Origin: Serinus canaria
Lineage: Eukaryota > Chordata > Aves > Passeriformes > Fringillidae
Direction of reading: 5' to 3'
NCBI RefSeq assembly: GCF_022539315.1
Contig: NC_066315.1
Location: 47,225,174 to 47,289,173, forward strand
Length of the DNA stretch: 64,000 bases
This document shows positions 37,401 through 47,133 of the stretch, piece after piece. Positions within the stretch are counted from its first letter, which is position 1; every line of letters starts with the position of its first letter. The translations under genes were made by a program, and so were the position numbers. The notes beneath the pieces are model-generated. The model searched no databases. It was not told the origin of the DNA and worked only from the letters and a program-made list of their open reading frames with translations.

Positions 37401-40400
37401 GGATCTCTGTCAATTCCATATCAACCTGTGTTCCTCAGCCCTCCTGAAAATCCTGCCCTAAAAACCAAAAAGACCAGAGGTCATATTTGCATGAACATGT
37501 GATGAGTGATCTGCAGCCAGGGTGTTTTCTCCACTGGAAAGAAGAGAGGTAGAAGCATTAGATTATTACCCTTCACTTAAGCATGTGTATCTTATGCAAA
37601 CTCAGTATTCTTCCATCATAAGTCTGTGAATCCTCTTTCTATGCTTGGCACAGGAGCGTGCTCCTTGGCATTCCTGTTCAAGTTCTGTCAGATCATTCTC
37701 ATCACATACATGACAACCTGCCTACATGGCTTATCTTGCTCTCCTATGAGCTGTTGTGGTGAGAAACACAGTCCCCCATCACAAGGAGAACAATATCAAA
37801 CAAAATACATAAGAGAGATACATTTTTTGGATGCAACAGAATAGGATGACCACTCTCATATTTCTGGTATTTGAGACTGACTTCAGACTTGTATCAACTA
37901 TTACAGTATGACAATCCTTACTTTTAAAGAAGGGTAAATGAAAACTAAGGTTTCCAGAATGTCTGAACACATATTAAATTTCTGAACACATGACTTTGCT
38001 TAGGTAGACAAAACTGGAGTTGCAAATTACACAGCTACTTCTTAAAATATACACAAAGAAATAACGTGATACTAGAGGCATTAATACTTCACCTTCTCTA
38101 CTAACCAGCTCTTAAAAGCCACAAAGAATATAGAAGCCTTAAATTGCTGCTGTAATGGAACAATTAGAACTAATATCACACAAGTATCTAAGAAGTGATA
38201 AATAAAAAAGAAAAAAATTAGAAATTTAATTCAAGGCAACAACTCAAAATGACCTTAAACCACCCATTCCCTCCCTCCCCCAACGTTTGTGTCAATCTAA
38301 TACCAAAAACTCATGACAGCAAGCTGTTAGAGCTAAGAGGTACAGCTGGCCAGTAATAAATGCTTTTATATGTGGACAATTGCCGAATGCCGTAAGTCAG
38401 AATTCTCCTGGAAGTGTCACAAATGGTGGCTGAGTGCTGAACATGCACTGGCAGGATTCACATGCACATGGCTGATATCAAAAATAGTTGTTCCCAATCT
38501 GTAGTTACTCTACAAGCACAATCTAGTAGCAAAGTGATTTTTCAGCTGCCAAAAAAAGTGTGGCTGTCCTTAACTTTCTTCTGACTAAAGGATACTGTTC
38601 CATGCCTATTTGTGCTGGAAACCTAGAATCAACAGGTAATCTGGCACATTTGAACTATTAGAATAGATAACAAAGAAGTTTTCACGGAAGTCTTTTAACT
38701 GCTATTCTAAAATTCTGTATAAGTCTTCTGAACATCATTACCAAATAAATTAGAAAATAATATTTGAGACTATGTCAAAATCATGTTGCAAAGCACAAAA
38801 TTTAAAGTTCTTTCTCTTAGAAAATTCTCTTAGTACATTTGTTTAAGCTATAACATATTTTAAACTCACATCTGTAAATCAGATGGCATCAACCAAATTA
38901 AGAATATACTGTCTTCTGTGAAACTTATCTTACTATTTCCAAGAGCTTCCACTGATTAGCAATGCCTGGTGATTGAAAAAGAGGTCTAGTATTCTGAATA
39001 TAAAACCAATTCATTGCACAAAACCAAATTCAGTGCCTCCTGAAAACCTGCTTCAGTATTTCAATAAGTACTGAGATGCTGTGCTGCTATAGTGTAGCCA
39101 ATTGGAATGGATTATCAACCCAGATTAATTGCATGGATTGCTTAGCAGTGATTCCCAGCTTTTAAATTCTGGATACCATTGGACAGATTACTTCTAAAAG
39201 ATATGAAAAAGGCAAATTGAATACTACCATGCTATGGTGTTACACCACAGATATCACGCTACAAATCCCACAGGTTTTATCTTTTGTATGTCATCCACAT
39301 GCTGCGCTCCATGTGTTCTGAGAAGTACAAATCTGAACTTCCTGACTTATTTCTGGTTTTGCTGTAGAAAACTCTTAAAGAACATATGCCCCGGGCTCTA
39401 TTTACCTTTGAGAGCCTCCCTCGTGTAATTTATGTACCAGGATTCTTTTCGTTGTTCTCACTTCCTAACACTCAACAGTCACAAAGCCACAAGCCCTTCA
39501 GCAATCAAAAAAAAAAAAAAAAAAAACACCAAAACCCACAACAAAACTAATACAGTCTTGTCCTAAAAGATTATCTCCATCATGTTTACTTCCATTTATT
39601 TCTGTCTTGTTCCTTTCTACCACAACACTAATAAATCATGGTCCTAGAGACACAGATGAAATATTACATGCAAAAATCTGCCACATTTGGAGTGCAATAT
39701 GATGGCAAGGGATAAGCAAGCAGGGGACAGAAGGGCTGCCTATCCCCGTTTTGTCATAATTTAGGGTACCAAAGAACAGAAAACCCTCCTGTTAATGGCA
39801 ACTTGGTCTGTCTTGGGCCCGAGTAGAGCTCTACCCCTCCTGAGTGCGATGGTGTTCGGTGTCTGCTGTCCCATAAGCTGGGCTAGCAGGGCAGCCAGCC
39901 GCCCAAACACAGCCACCCCTGTGAGTCTAAAGAATCTCACACGACAGCAGGTTGCGCCCTAGCCAAAATCCCATCATTGTCAAGAGATCAGCTGGAACTG
40001 GCAGTACTGGACTTACTCCATCCTGCAAACACAAGTGCACTATGTGTCACAGAACAATTCCAAGTACCACAGGCTTCACTTTGCAGAAAGAGTTTTATCT
40101 GTAACTTCCATTTATGAACAGGTAGCTGTCACAGCAGTACTGGAAAAGGGATGGAGTCCATGAGTGCTAACAGAGAATATGTGGGAACCACAAATTTCAT
40201 GACAATTCTGCACTTATGAAACACATTCTATGTATAAATTGCATCCCAGTCACTAGACTTGAACCTTGCACTACTGCAGACACTGCCTAATCTTGTCAGA
40301 GGTTATTTATTACAAAAAAATGTTAGATTTTATGTCATGTTTAAGAGCCAGGTCATATTATTGGTCTCTGTCCTTTAGAAACTGATGGATTGAGCTAATA

Positions 40401-42933
40401 AGTCAATAATATACATGGTAAAATCCCAGTGTAAGCATTTTTCTAGCCTTTGGAGTGTGATGTATAAATAATATCTTCCTCTAGACTACAGGGCAGCTAC
40501 TATCCAAGCAGCTTCTTAAATACCTGTTCCATAGGTGGAATGAGGTTAATGACAGGTATTTGTGGCACAGATATCTCTGTCTGGCTAGCCTTGCTCTAAA
40601 ATAGCAGAGAGCTCCTGCAGTTTTTGAGCAGCTGTCACTCAGGTTATATCTTTTCAGTGAACAAATCCTGTCCAAACTGCAAGTGTGACTAAGGTGGTTC
40701 ACAAACATGTTCATGAGCACTTCCTTCTATCCTAGGGATGTAATGGTTTGAGCCACTACTTTTGTTTTTAAGATTACCATTACTATGTTGGAATATGGCT
40801 GAGTTTCTTTTTTGCTCAAAATCAGAAATCATTTCAAGGCTGACTTCAATTTTCAAATCTATATGAATGCAAATAATGTATGTGATCTATCTACAAGCAA
40901 TAGTTAAATTTGAAATTGTGAGATGAGAAGGAACTACACAGATGTGACAAGTAAGATTCTTCCTTTGTCTCACTGTGCAAAGGTACAATTACATTACAAA
41001 GAAATGCTTATCTCCAATATTCAGAAAATTTGAATAGATTCATAATGCCCTGTAGTTTATAGGCTCTAGACTGTATGGTTTGTCTGTGCAGAGGGCTATA
41101 GAAAGAATATTCTGAGAAAATGCAGGCAGCATAAAGTGTTGTATATGAACCTGTAATGTTCCACTGCCTCTCAAACACTACAGGCTTGTATTTGTGACAT
41201 AACTGAATCTGACCAAAATTCTATACTCTATTTCCTCACTACTGGAAGACCCTTTAAAGTTTAAAAACACTCCAGTTTTGAACAGAAGCTGTCAGGCAAC
41301 TTGAACTAGAATGCACTGGAAGCTCTGTCTATGACTGAACATGGTTTGACAGCAGAATTAGGCAATGAGTTTCTGTAAAAACACTGACATTGAGTTACTT
41401 TCTATTTTCACAAGCATCTTAGTTATTAACAAGAGCCTGTATGATATTGGGAACTTTTACATTTAACCTAAGATTCTTTTTTCCCCTCTAGCACCCCCCT
41501 CAAAAATATCCACCTATTTACTTTTCTTCTGCAAAGGTGTGATCTGTCATCCAGCTTTTAATTCTGAGCTTCAAAACCAAGGGCAGGTTTCAGCTATCAG
41601 CCAACTTGTATATCTGATTCATTAGCTGCTAGTGTTCATACGTAACTCTGCATTTTTAGGGATGATTGGCAGTTTGAATTTTCGTCTTTAGGATGACAAT
41701 GCTATTTGAGATGTACTCTTTCTACCCTAAAAAAAAAAAAAAAAATGGACTCACTTGCAAGCAGTTTCCTGCACGTTTACTTCTATATTGAAATACAGTA
41801 TTATATAACTGACTCCAAATTCGGGCCCTTCAAATTAAATTACATAGGCACAGTAATAATCAATAAAAGTGAAGACTTGGCTCTAATGAAATCAAGCAAC
41901 AAACTCCCACTGATGTAATAAACTCAGGATATAATCACAGAACACTGGTTTCATCCTGTGCAGGAAGACCTGCACAGGATGAAACTCTCATCCAAGCAGG
42001 TCTCTGGCTTCTTCTCCTGCAACACAGGTGCAGTCAGGAATATCTGATGGAGGGATATGGACTCAAAATAACTACTTTTCACAAAATCTCATCCTTTAAG
42101 ATTGCGGTGGCTATTGCACATCTCCAGGGTTGCTCTGATCGACCCCATGAACTTTATTTCTGTTCCCATTGTGAGAAGTAACACTCTAGTCATATCTGTG
42201 CACAGATGGAACAGCATATCAATTATGCAGAGAAAGAGTAGCTGTAAGAGATCTTAGTTATGATAGCAAGGGTACTGAATGAGGGCACGCTAAGACACCT
42301 CCAGCAGATTTATTGTAGATAGATTTTGCCATGGAAAAGAAACATTGGCTTGAGCCAGCTGAAGTAATGACACAAGAAAGGATGTCAAATTTAAACCAGG
42401 AAAACATCTGTTTTCAAGCAGCAGCTGTATTATACACAGCACAAGAAGACAGTTATGTGTGGCACCAAGTACCAGTCTATATTGTCGTTAAATAGTCATA
42501 ACAGAGGTTTGTAGACACACATCCTCTAAGGATTTGTTCACTTCTCTGAGAACAGAGCAAAGGGTAAAGCCAAAACGTGAAAGACACAAGATGTAACCAG
42601 CCGTAGTTTTACTGGCATTCTTCCTTGCACGGTCTGTCCCTCGCTCCAGCGGAGCGGGTGTCACCTCCGCACTCCCCCGTGTCGCGGGGCAGGGCCCGCA
42701 GGTGGCACGCTCACTCCCCATTTACCGGGGGGCTCCTGCTCCTGGAGCCAGGCAGGTGTGGAGCCTTTTCCCCGTCCCCAGGGCACACCCCACCGACACC
42801 CGCGGCGCCGCCCGGGCGATGCTTCCTCGCTGGCCGGCGAAGCGCTGGCGGCCCGCCGGCTGCCCCGGGCGCGACGGGGACCGCGCCGCCCCCGCTCCCG
42901 CTCCTCACCGGTGACACAGATGGACTCCAGCAT
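19301..42933 (-). CDS. MATCAP2: MATCAP2 (KIAA0895) tubulin tyrosine carboxypeptidase, complete CDS
   Basis: Seven coding exons in transcript order are 42933-42909, 36040-35403, 27850-27707, 25614-25482, 24302-23997, 23499-23402 and 19462-19301. Together they give 501 residues, close to the roughly 520 I recall for human KIAA0895. The N-terminal half (to about residue 180) is basic, Ser-rich and probably disordered. The metallopeptidase-like domain (DUF1704 family) follows: FTYNPQFEYENPALP, the zinc-binding HExxxH motif HEIGTH at residues 311-316, then NPTEEGLAS at about 343-351, whose Glu is a likely further ligand. The paralogue MATCAP1 removes the C-terminal tyrosine of alpha-tubulin on microtubules; the same activity is inferred here from the intact motif. 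The start MLESI is chosen because it lies in a CpG island and its donor phase fits exon 2. No frame break is seen. Confidence 0.95.
19463..23401 (-). other. MATCAP2 intron 6
   Basis: This intron lies between the last two coding exons and holds one CR1 remnant at about 21775-22185. A small direct repeat of GATTGCTAAAC occurs at about 20654-20682. Nothing else is identified. Confidence 0.8.
21775..22185 (+). mobile_element. CR1 LINE fragment in MATCAP2 intron, opposite to the gene
   Basis: CR1 landmarks are GATGATGAAGGCACTGGAGC, GAGGAAAGGCTGAGAGAGCT, TTTAGCCTGGAGAAAAG and GGAGATATTCAAAGCCC. It has decayed, with internal gaps, and ends near the CR1 TTGGAGTAGATGATGTTGAC segment without the terminal octamers. 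Confidence 0.85.
23402..23499 (-). CDS. MATCAP2: MATCAP2 coding exon 6
   Basis: Acceptor CCTTTCAG precedes 32 codons, CFNKDQVYLDGILRILRYRE to LGK. The donor AAG|GTGATT is weaker than the GTRAGT consensus, but frame and protein continuity (LGK joined to ISYEDV) support it. Confidence 0.93.
23500..23996 (-). other. MATCAP2 intron 5
   Basis: A short intron of 497 bases with an A13 run near 23777-23789. No other feature is seen. Confidence 0.9.
23997..24302 (-). CDS. MATCAP2: MATCAP2 coding exon 5 (second half of zinc motif)
   Basis: Acceptor TTTCCCAG and donor CCGG|GTGAGT bound the exon. It begins THYFRGFNNN, carries NPTEEGLAS and LFRKDPFLWRAALLYYT, and ends YCVRAKRGWTDTSQP. This is the most conserved part of the enzyme family. 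Confidence 0.96.
24303..25481 (-). other. MATCAP2 intron 4
   Basis: This intron interrupts the zinc-motif glycine codon. It contains a C11T21 homopyrimidine tract at 25047-25078 and nothing else recognised. Confidence 0.9.
25047..25078. repeat. C11T21 homopyrimidine tract
   Basis: Eleven C at 25047-25057 are followed by twenty-one T at 25058-25078. In the MATCAP2 transcript this reads A21 then G11. Confidence 0.95.
25482..25614 (-). CDS. MATCAP2: MATCAP2 coding exon 4 (first half of zinc motif)
   Basis: Acceptor CTCTTCAG and donor ATTG|GTATGA bound the exon. It encodes IVVHLTEDLLSRASMTVVNG, then RPTLTINVSTAREHWLEGMLRHEI and the first base of Gly314. The zinc motif HEIGTH is split at this junction. 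Confidence 0.95.
25615..27706 (-). other. MATCAP2 intron 3
   Basis: A mostly AT-rich intron. No transposon, RNA gene or additional exon was recognised. Confidence 0.8.
27707..27850 (-). CDS. MATCAP2: MATCAP2 coding exon 3
   Basis: Acceptor TTTTTATAG and donor GGTGAG|GTAAGT bound 48 in-phase codons, SINIMKRTLQKYGSYEKFEQ onwards, with the family signature ATGG.LLTK and RKYM.KEG. Confidence 0.95.
28563..28619. repeat. Two adjacent perfect inverted repeats
   Basis: ATCAACTAGA at 28563-28572 pairs with TCTAGTTGAT at 28574-28583 around one base. TCTACTGAATC at 28593-28603 pairs with GATTCAGTAGA at 28609-28619 around a five-base loop. The second unit re-uses the string ATCAACTAGATT from the first. 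Confidence 0.9.
29838..29890 (+). mobile_element. Possible ancient MIR-like SINE remnant
   Basis: A short stretch (TTTTGGGAGTCAGGAGACCC, 29850-29869) resembles the tRNA-derived head of MIR/CORE-type SINEs, which often read GGGAGTCAGGAGACCTGGGT. Only about 50 bases match, by eye. Confidence 0.35.
35403..36040 (-). CDS. MATCAP2: MATCAP2 coding exon 2 (large, contains GC-rich block)
   Basis: Acceptor AAATGCAG precedes 36040 and donor AAGCAG|GTAGAG follows 35403. The exon has 212 codons. It starts KLHWPKTELS, includes the recognisable GILKDIFTTGTSSYN, then a very GC-rich Ala/Pro/Arg/Gly stretch at residues about 85-142. It ends in the conserved LLTAIKPSN...FTYNPQFEYENPALP...KHSHASDRFLKQ region at the beginning of the catalytic domain. 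Confidence 0.93.
41948..41985. repeat. Perfect 17-bp inverted repeat with 4-base loop
   Basis: GTTTCATCCTGTGCAGG at 41948-41964, loop AAGA, then its exact complement at 41969-41985. It could fold as a stable hairpin on either strand. Confidence 0.95.
42695..42708 (+). promoter_or_regulatory. CTCF-like core motif
   Basis: CCCGCAGGTGGCAC fits 13 of 14 positions of the commonly quoted CTCF core (CCASYAGRKGGCRS). It lies at the edge of the MATCAP2 CpG island. Confidence 0.4.
42909..42933 (-). CDS. MATCAP2: MATCAP2 coding exon 1 (start)
   Basis: ATG at 42933-42931 is followed by MLESICVT and one base, then donor ACCG|GTGAGG. The leftover G plus AA of exon 2 gives GAA, producing VTEKLHW. The exon lies within a CpG island. 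Confidence 0.85.
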
Positions 42934-43159
42934 GGTGCTCCGCCGGGCAGCGCCGCCGCTCTGCCCCGCCGGCTGCCCCCCGCGCGGCGGGCTCCCTGCT
43001 CCCGGGCGGGGAGCCCAGAGGGGAGGCGGCGGGGAGGCAGCGCCCGGCGCCGCGGGATGCGCCCGCCGCGCCGCCTCGGCGGATCCGGGGAGCGCGGCTG
43101 GCCCCGGGCCGGCAGGCGGGAGCCGCGCCGGCAGAGCCCCCGCCCGCCCGCCTCTGCAG

Positions 43160-43178
43160 ACTACAACTCCCGGCGGGC
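43160..43178 (+). promoter_or_regulatory. ZNF143/SBS-like motif
   Basis: ACTACAACTCCCGGCGGGC closely resembles the SBS consensus ACTACAnTTCCCAGnnTGC bound by ZNF143 with THAP11/HCFC1, with mismatches in the right part. Confidence 0.6.
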
Positions 43179-43221
43179 TCCGCGGGGCCCGAGAGCTGGA
43201 ATGGGCGGGGCGTGGGCGCGC

Positions 43222-43241
43222 TGCACCCTGGGACCTGTAGT
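43222..43241 (-). promoter_or_regulatory. ZNF143/SBS-like motif, opposite orientation
   Basis: On the minus strand this reads ACTACAGGTCCCAGGGTGCA, matching ACTACAnTTCCCAGnnTGC at all but one defined position. It faces the first motif about 60 bases away. Confidence 0.75.
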
Positions 43242-43330
43242 GCACCTGTCGGTGTCCCGGGATGCCTCCCCGCCGACGCCGCCCAGCAACATCATCCCGC
43301 TGTATCCCACCGGCACGGCTGGTCCCAGGT

Positions 43331-45360
43331 GTCAGCAGCATAGGCGCGGCTTTAGTGTCATCTTTTGCAGGAATCTAGGGAGCATAACTCACGGACAGAC
43401 CAGCGCTGCAGTCCTCTGACAATCATCAGCTACCATCATCGCTGCAATTGGTAATAGTTGGTGTGATTGATAATTATCTGCTGGATCTGCGGCAGGCAGA
43501 GGAAGGACTGCATGGGACAAGGGTGCTTAGCCGGATATGTGCCACCCTGGGAGACGGGTCTCATGCTTGGAACTGTCCCATGTAATGAGAATGGAGGTAT
43601 TGCATCAGGGTTCCGGTTTAGGGCGGTTACTGATGGTTATCATTTAGTTTACTACTACCGATAAGTAGTAAATAGAATTTAAAGTAGAAGACAGACTTTA
43701 TATTACACCCTCCTGTGCCTTACTTGCTGTGCAATCTGTTGCTTTGCTTGTGAAACCTTTCACTCCTTGAAATACAATCTGAGTGTTTTAAAAATGAACA
43801 TCAAATAGGAACAAGTTATTTTATCTTACCAATCATGGTTGTGTAACCCATTAATGTAGGCATGGTGTAGGAAGATTCTGTACTTTTCATGCAGACTGAA
43901 GGTGACTACTGAAGTCAGATTACATCAATACATTTTACTGTGTTAATAATGCATTCATTTTTCTTAAATGGTCAACATTTAAAGAAAGCTGGGAAGTTAT
44001 GTGGTGCTTTAGTTGAGTATCTTTATCTGCCACGTTCCATCTCATCAATAAATCCATACCTGCAATGTGCTCTACACAGAGATTCTCTCCACAGCACTGT
44101 CCAGTAAGACCTGGCTGTATCATCAGGTAGCAGTGGAGGAAATTCTATGGATCACAGCTTGTTGATACTTCAGAGGTTCCTTTTCTGCCTCCTATCTGGA
44201 AAAGTTTCACTGAGATTTGTGAATCCTTCTTAGACAGACATGCATACTTGCAAGTATGCAATCATGAGACTGAGTAAACACTGTTCAGATAGCTCTGTCT
44301 GCTTTCATCTCAGTCTTCACAGGCAATTATTAAAAAAAACAAAAATAGGGGTTTAAAGCAAATATTTTCATTTTATTTTCTACTGCCTCACACACAGTCA
44401 AACCCAGGTACTCTTAAGACCAGCTATGAAAAGACTGAGGTGTCATTTTTCTCAGTTGGCTAATGAGGTGTGTTGAAACACACTTCTACCTAGCTGACAA
44501 ATTTGATGTCACTTTTAACTTAAATTCTTTGAAGATCCAAAAAGATATATGCTCTGTCAACATATCCAAGTTTAACCTAAAATACCCTCTAAACCATTTT
44601 GCTAACAATGTAGCATCTGGAACTTGCAGGCTTGTCTCCAAATCTCAAATTGCAGGAACTGAATAAACACTTTTAAATTTAGAGAGACAAAGCTATCCCT
44701 AATGGGTTAGAGTTTGCTTGTTATACATGGCAATTGCAGGGAAAAAAAGCCCAAAAACCAGTGAATCGGTTCAAGCACTGCAAATAATTAGCACAGCTGA
44801 TGAAGAAATTATAAACTGTTAAAATATAAAGACTGTGTACCATTTTAATGAAACTTCCCAGAAATTTAGCTGCATAGACCCTAATTCTCCTAGAGGTGTT
44901 ATTTTATATATCCTTGGATGCCATAGCAATGAAATTAGTAACTATTCAGCTATTTTTGTGTATTTTACACATCTACATCTTCTCCTTGCTCCATCCAGTG
45001 AATGCCTTCTCTCCATCTCTCTCATCTCCTGCCTGCTTCTCCCTGGTGTCTTCTTTCCCTTAGTGCTTGAGTAGTCAGTGACCCCTGAATCTGCTGCCTC
45101 TAGTTTGTTTTTTTTCTCCTTCCCCACTAGCCTTTTCCTTTGCAGGATGGTGTGAAGGTTTTTTTAGGTCATACTAGATCCTGGCTGTAGCAAGAGGATG
45201 CCAAAAGCAATAGCAGCAGAAGGCACAGAGGAGGGATGCTAAAGGGCCACCTGTCCCAGCTTTCTGCTTCATCTCTGAGTAAGCTTTGTAACATTTGTTG
45301 ATGAAAAGCATAGCATAGAAAGGTCAGTTGAGAAAAACATTACTGAATATCTCATGACAA
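43331..45360. other. Intergenic region upstream of MATCAP2
   Basis: AT-rich sequence without recognised genes or transposons. A perfect 20-base palindrome lies at 44241-44260. Confidence 0.65.
44241..44260. repeat. Perfect 20-base palindrome
   Basis: TGCATACTTGCAAGTATGCA equals its own reverse complement, with no spacer. Confidence 0.95.
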
Positions 45361-45369
45361 AAGTGCTAC

Positions 45370-45421
45370 ACACACATATATAATTATATAATTTTATATA
45401 TATATATATAAATATATATAG
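45370..45421. repeat. AT-rich simple repeat
   Basis: An imperfect CA/TA alternating tract with runs of ATATAT. Confidence 0.85.
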
Positions 45422-45990
45422 TGTACCTCTAGCAGTTCTGACCTTAAAGACATCTTAGCTTGCAAGTCTGTTTGAAAAGACAGCAAGGAAAAAGACAAGC
45501 TATTCTGTCATGAAAAAATTTCTGGAGGCTATCAGTGCAGCTGACACTGATCACATTGTAGCAAGATGAGGGAACATAGGGACAAATTGTGATGTTTAGA
45601 TGAGCCACACTGGAATACAGCTTAAATGACACAGTTCCATAGTCCAAATGGATCTATTCCCATTGTTAGGAGCCAGAATAAAAGGGGACATGCATCTTGT
45701 ATTTCAGCTTTAATGGAACATTACTTCCACAGATAATTTTGGATTTACCTGGTCATGTCTTCAGAGGTAATGTCATAGTCACTTGGTCACAAATACTGTT
45801 GCACACAGAGGAGTATCTTTATAGGAATATTAGCAACAACAATCTCTGCAATGTGTACAGTCTGGAAGAGCAGTGACACATTTTATTGATCTCTGTATCT
45901 GTCAGAAGCTAACACTGCAAAATTCCAACATATACACACATATATAAATGCACACACATATAGATGCACATCAAAATATATTTGCATATA

Positions 45991-46008
45991 TCTGCATTTG
46001 GATTTTAA

Positions 46009-46063
<55 letters not shown>

Positions 46064-46090
46064 TATACATATTTAAAATCCAAATGCAGA
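45991..46090. repeat. 100-base palindrome with (TA)n core
   Basis: The 23-base arms at 45991-46013 and 46068-46090 are exact reverse complements (outer part TCTGCATTTGG / CCAAATGCAGA). The interior is TG, then about 17 TA units, then CA repeats, so it is also largely self-complementary. The whole block could extrude as one long hairpin. Confidence 0.95.
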
Positions 46091-46985
46091 ATAACATTGT
46101 TTTAACATCGGTTTTATTTGGTTCCTCCCTCATATTCACACCATCTTTCCACCACTTCTCTATGACAACAAAGAATTACTGATGAACTATGAAAGCTGAG
46201 AACGAGAGTCCTTAACTAACTCTGCATAATTTGGCACAGCTTCAGGCCCTTCAGAGTGGCCAAGGTCAGCCTTCTCTCCCTGCTTAATGACTCTTAGCTG
46301 GCTGAGGATCTCCTGACCAAACAATTTCACTGACCAAGTGACTCCAACTGACTGTCCTTCCAGACATATTCTTTCTAGAAGCTCCTTCAGGAATGTCTGA
46401 CATTGCCTTCTGATTCCAGCTGGGTCCTACACTCCTAGTATACAGAAAATGCAGCACATGCTTGTGGGAGCTGCTTACTCATAGACTTGTTCAATGGGAC
46501 TGCTATTTTAAGATGCACAACTTGATACAGCTCCAGTATTGAGATTGATTTATCCACTGAATTTGTTCACACTTTATGCTAAGGAAGCTCAAAACCATAC
46601 ACTCTATGCAACAAGGGCAAACAAAACATAGGCAAACCTTGCAGTTAAGTTCAAAGAAGTGAAAGCAATGTAAGAACCTTGTGATGTGAACCTATGAGTG
46701 CACCTGACTGTTGTCTGCTATCATATGAGGAAAGAAATCTGTCTATTGTACACTCACAAATGTACTTATACCTACTAATGAAAAAGAGGCTGCTTTCCTC
46801 TTTTTGCAGACAAGTAGCTTATAAAAATATAACAGTCACAGTAAAGCATTCACCTCCTTCAGTATGGACTGATGGACCAACTCACACCTCTTGTGACCTT
46901 TCCTCCTCTAACCGTCTGTCCACTTCTGCAGCAATGCCTTGTCTCTACAGGGGTCCTCCTCAGAAAGGCAGGCTGCTGCCTTTGG
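46091..46985. other. Intergenic sequence, nothing recognised
   Basis: No repeat or exon was identified between the TA palindrome and the 13-mer tandem repeat that precedes the solo LTR. Confidence 0.5.
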
Positions 46986-46988
46986 CAG

Positions 46989-47025
46989 TGGCAGGCAGCA
47001 CTGGCAGGCAGCACTGGCAGGCAGC
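46989..47025. repeat. 13-mer tandem repeat, nearly three copies
   Basis: TGGCAGGCAGCAC occurs at 46989-47001 and 47002-47014, with an 11-base partial copy to 47025. Confidence 0.9.
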
Positions 47026-47133
47026 CGAGCACAAGCTGCCTGCCAAACTGCAAACACCAGCAGATGAATCACAGGTTCCTTGCTGTGGCAACACAAATAC
47101 CAGGTCAGGCAGCACAGGCAGCACAAGACAATC

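Larger units (their letters stand above)
36041..42908 (-). other. MATCAP2 intron 1
   Basis: An AT-rich first intron. It contains a poly-A run near 39507-39525, a CpG-richer patch at about 39820-39960, an A-run near 41730-41745, and a perfect 17-bp-stem inverted repeat at 41948-41985. No coding exon was recognised. Confidence 0.75.
42630..43330. promoter_or_regulatory. MATCAP2: CpG island and MATCAP2 promoter
   Basis: A sharp GC- and CpG-rich block in AT-rich surroundings, covering MATCAP2 coding exon 1 and its upstream side. It has a GC box GGGCGGGG at 43203-43210, two opposed ZNF143-like motifs and no evident TATA box. The transcription start is probably between about 42950 and 43250, and the 5' UTR lies inside the island. 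Whether it also fires on the plus strand cannot be seen. Confidence 0.85.

Noticed and set aside
42625..43419. Long open frames on both strands over the MATCAP2 CpG island (up to 264 codons)
   Set aside because: High GC suppresses stop codons. The translations are Arg/Pro/Ala-rich low complexity and only the 25-base minus-strand start exon is supported.
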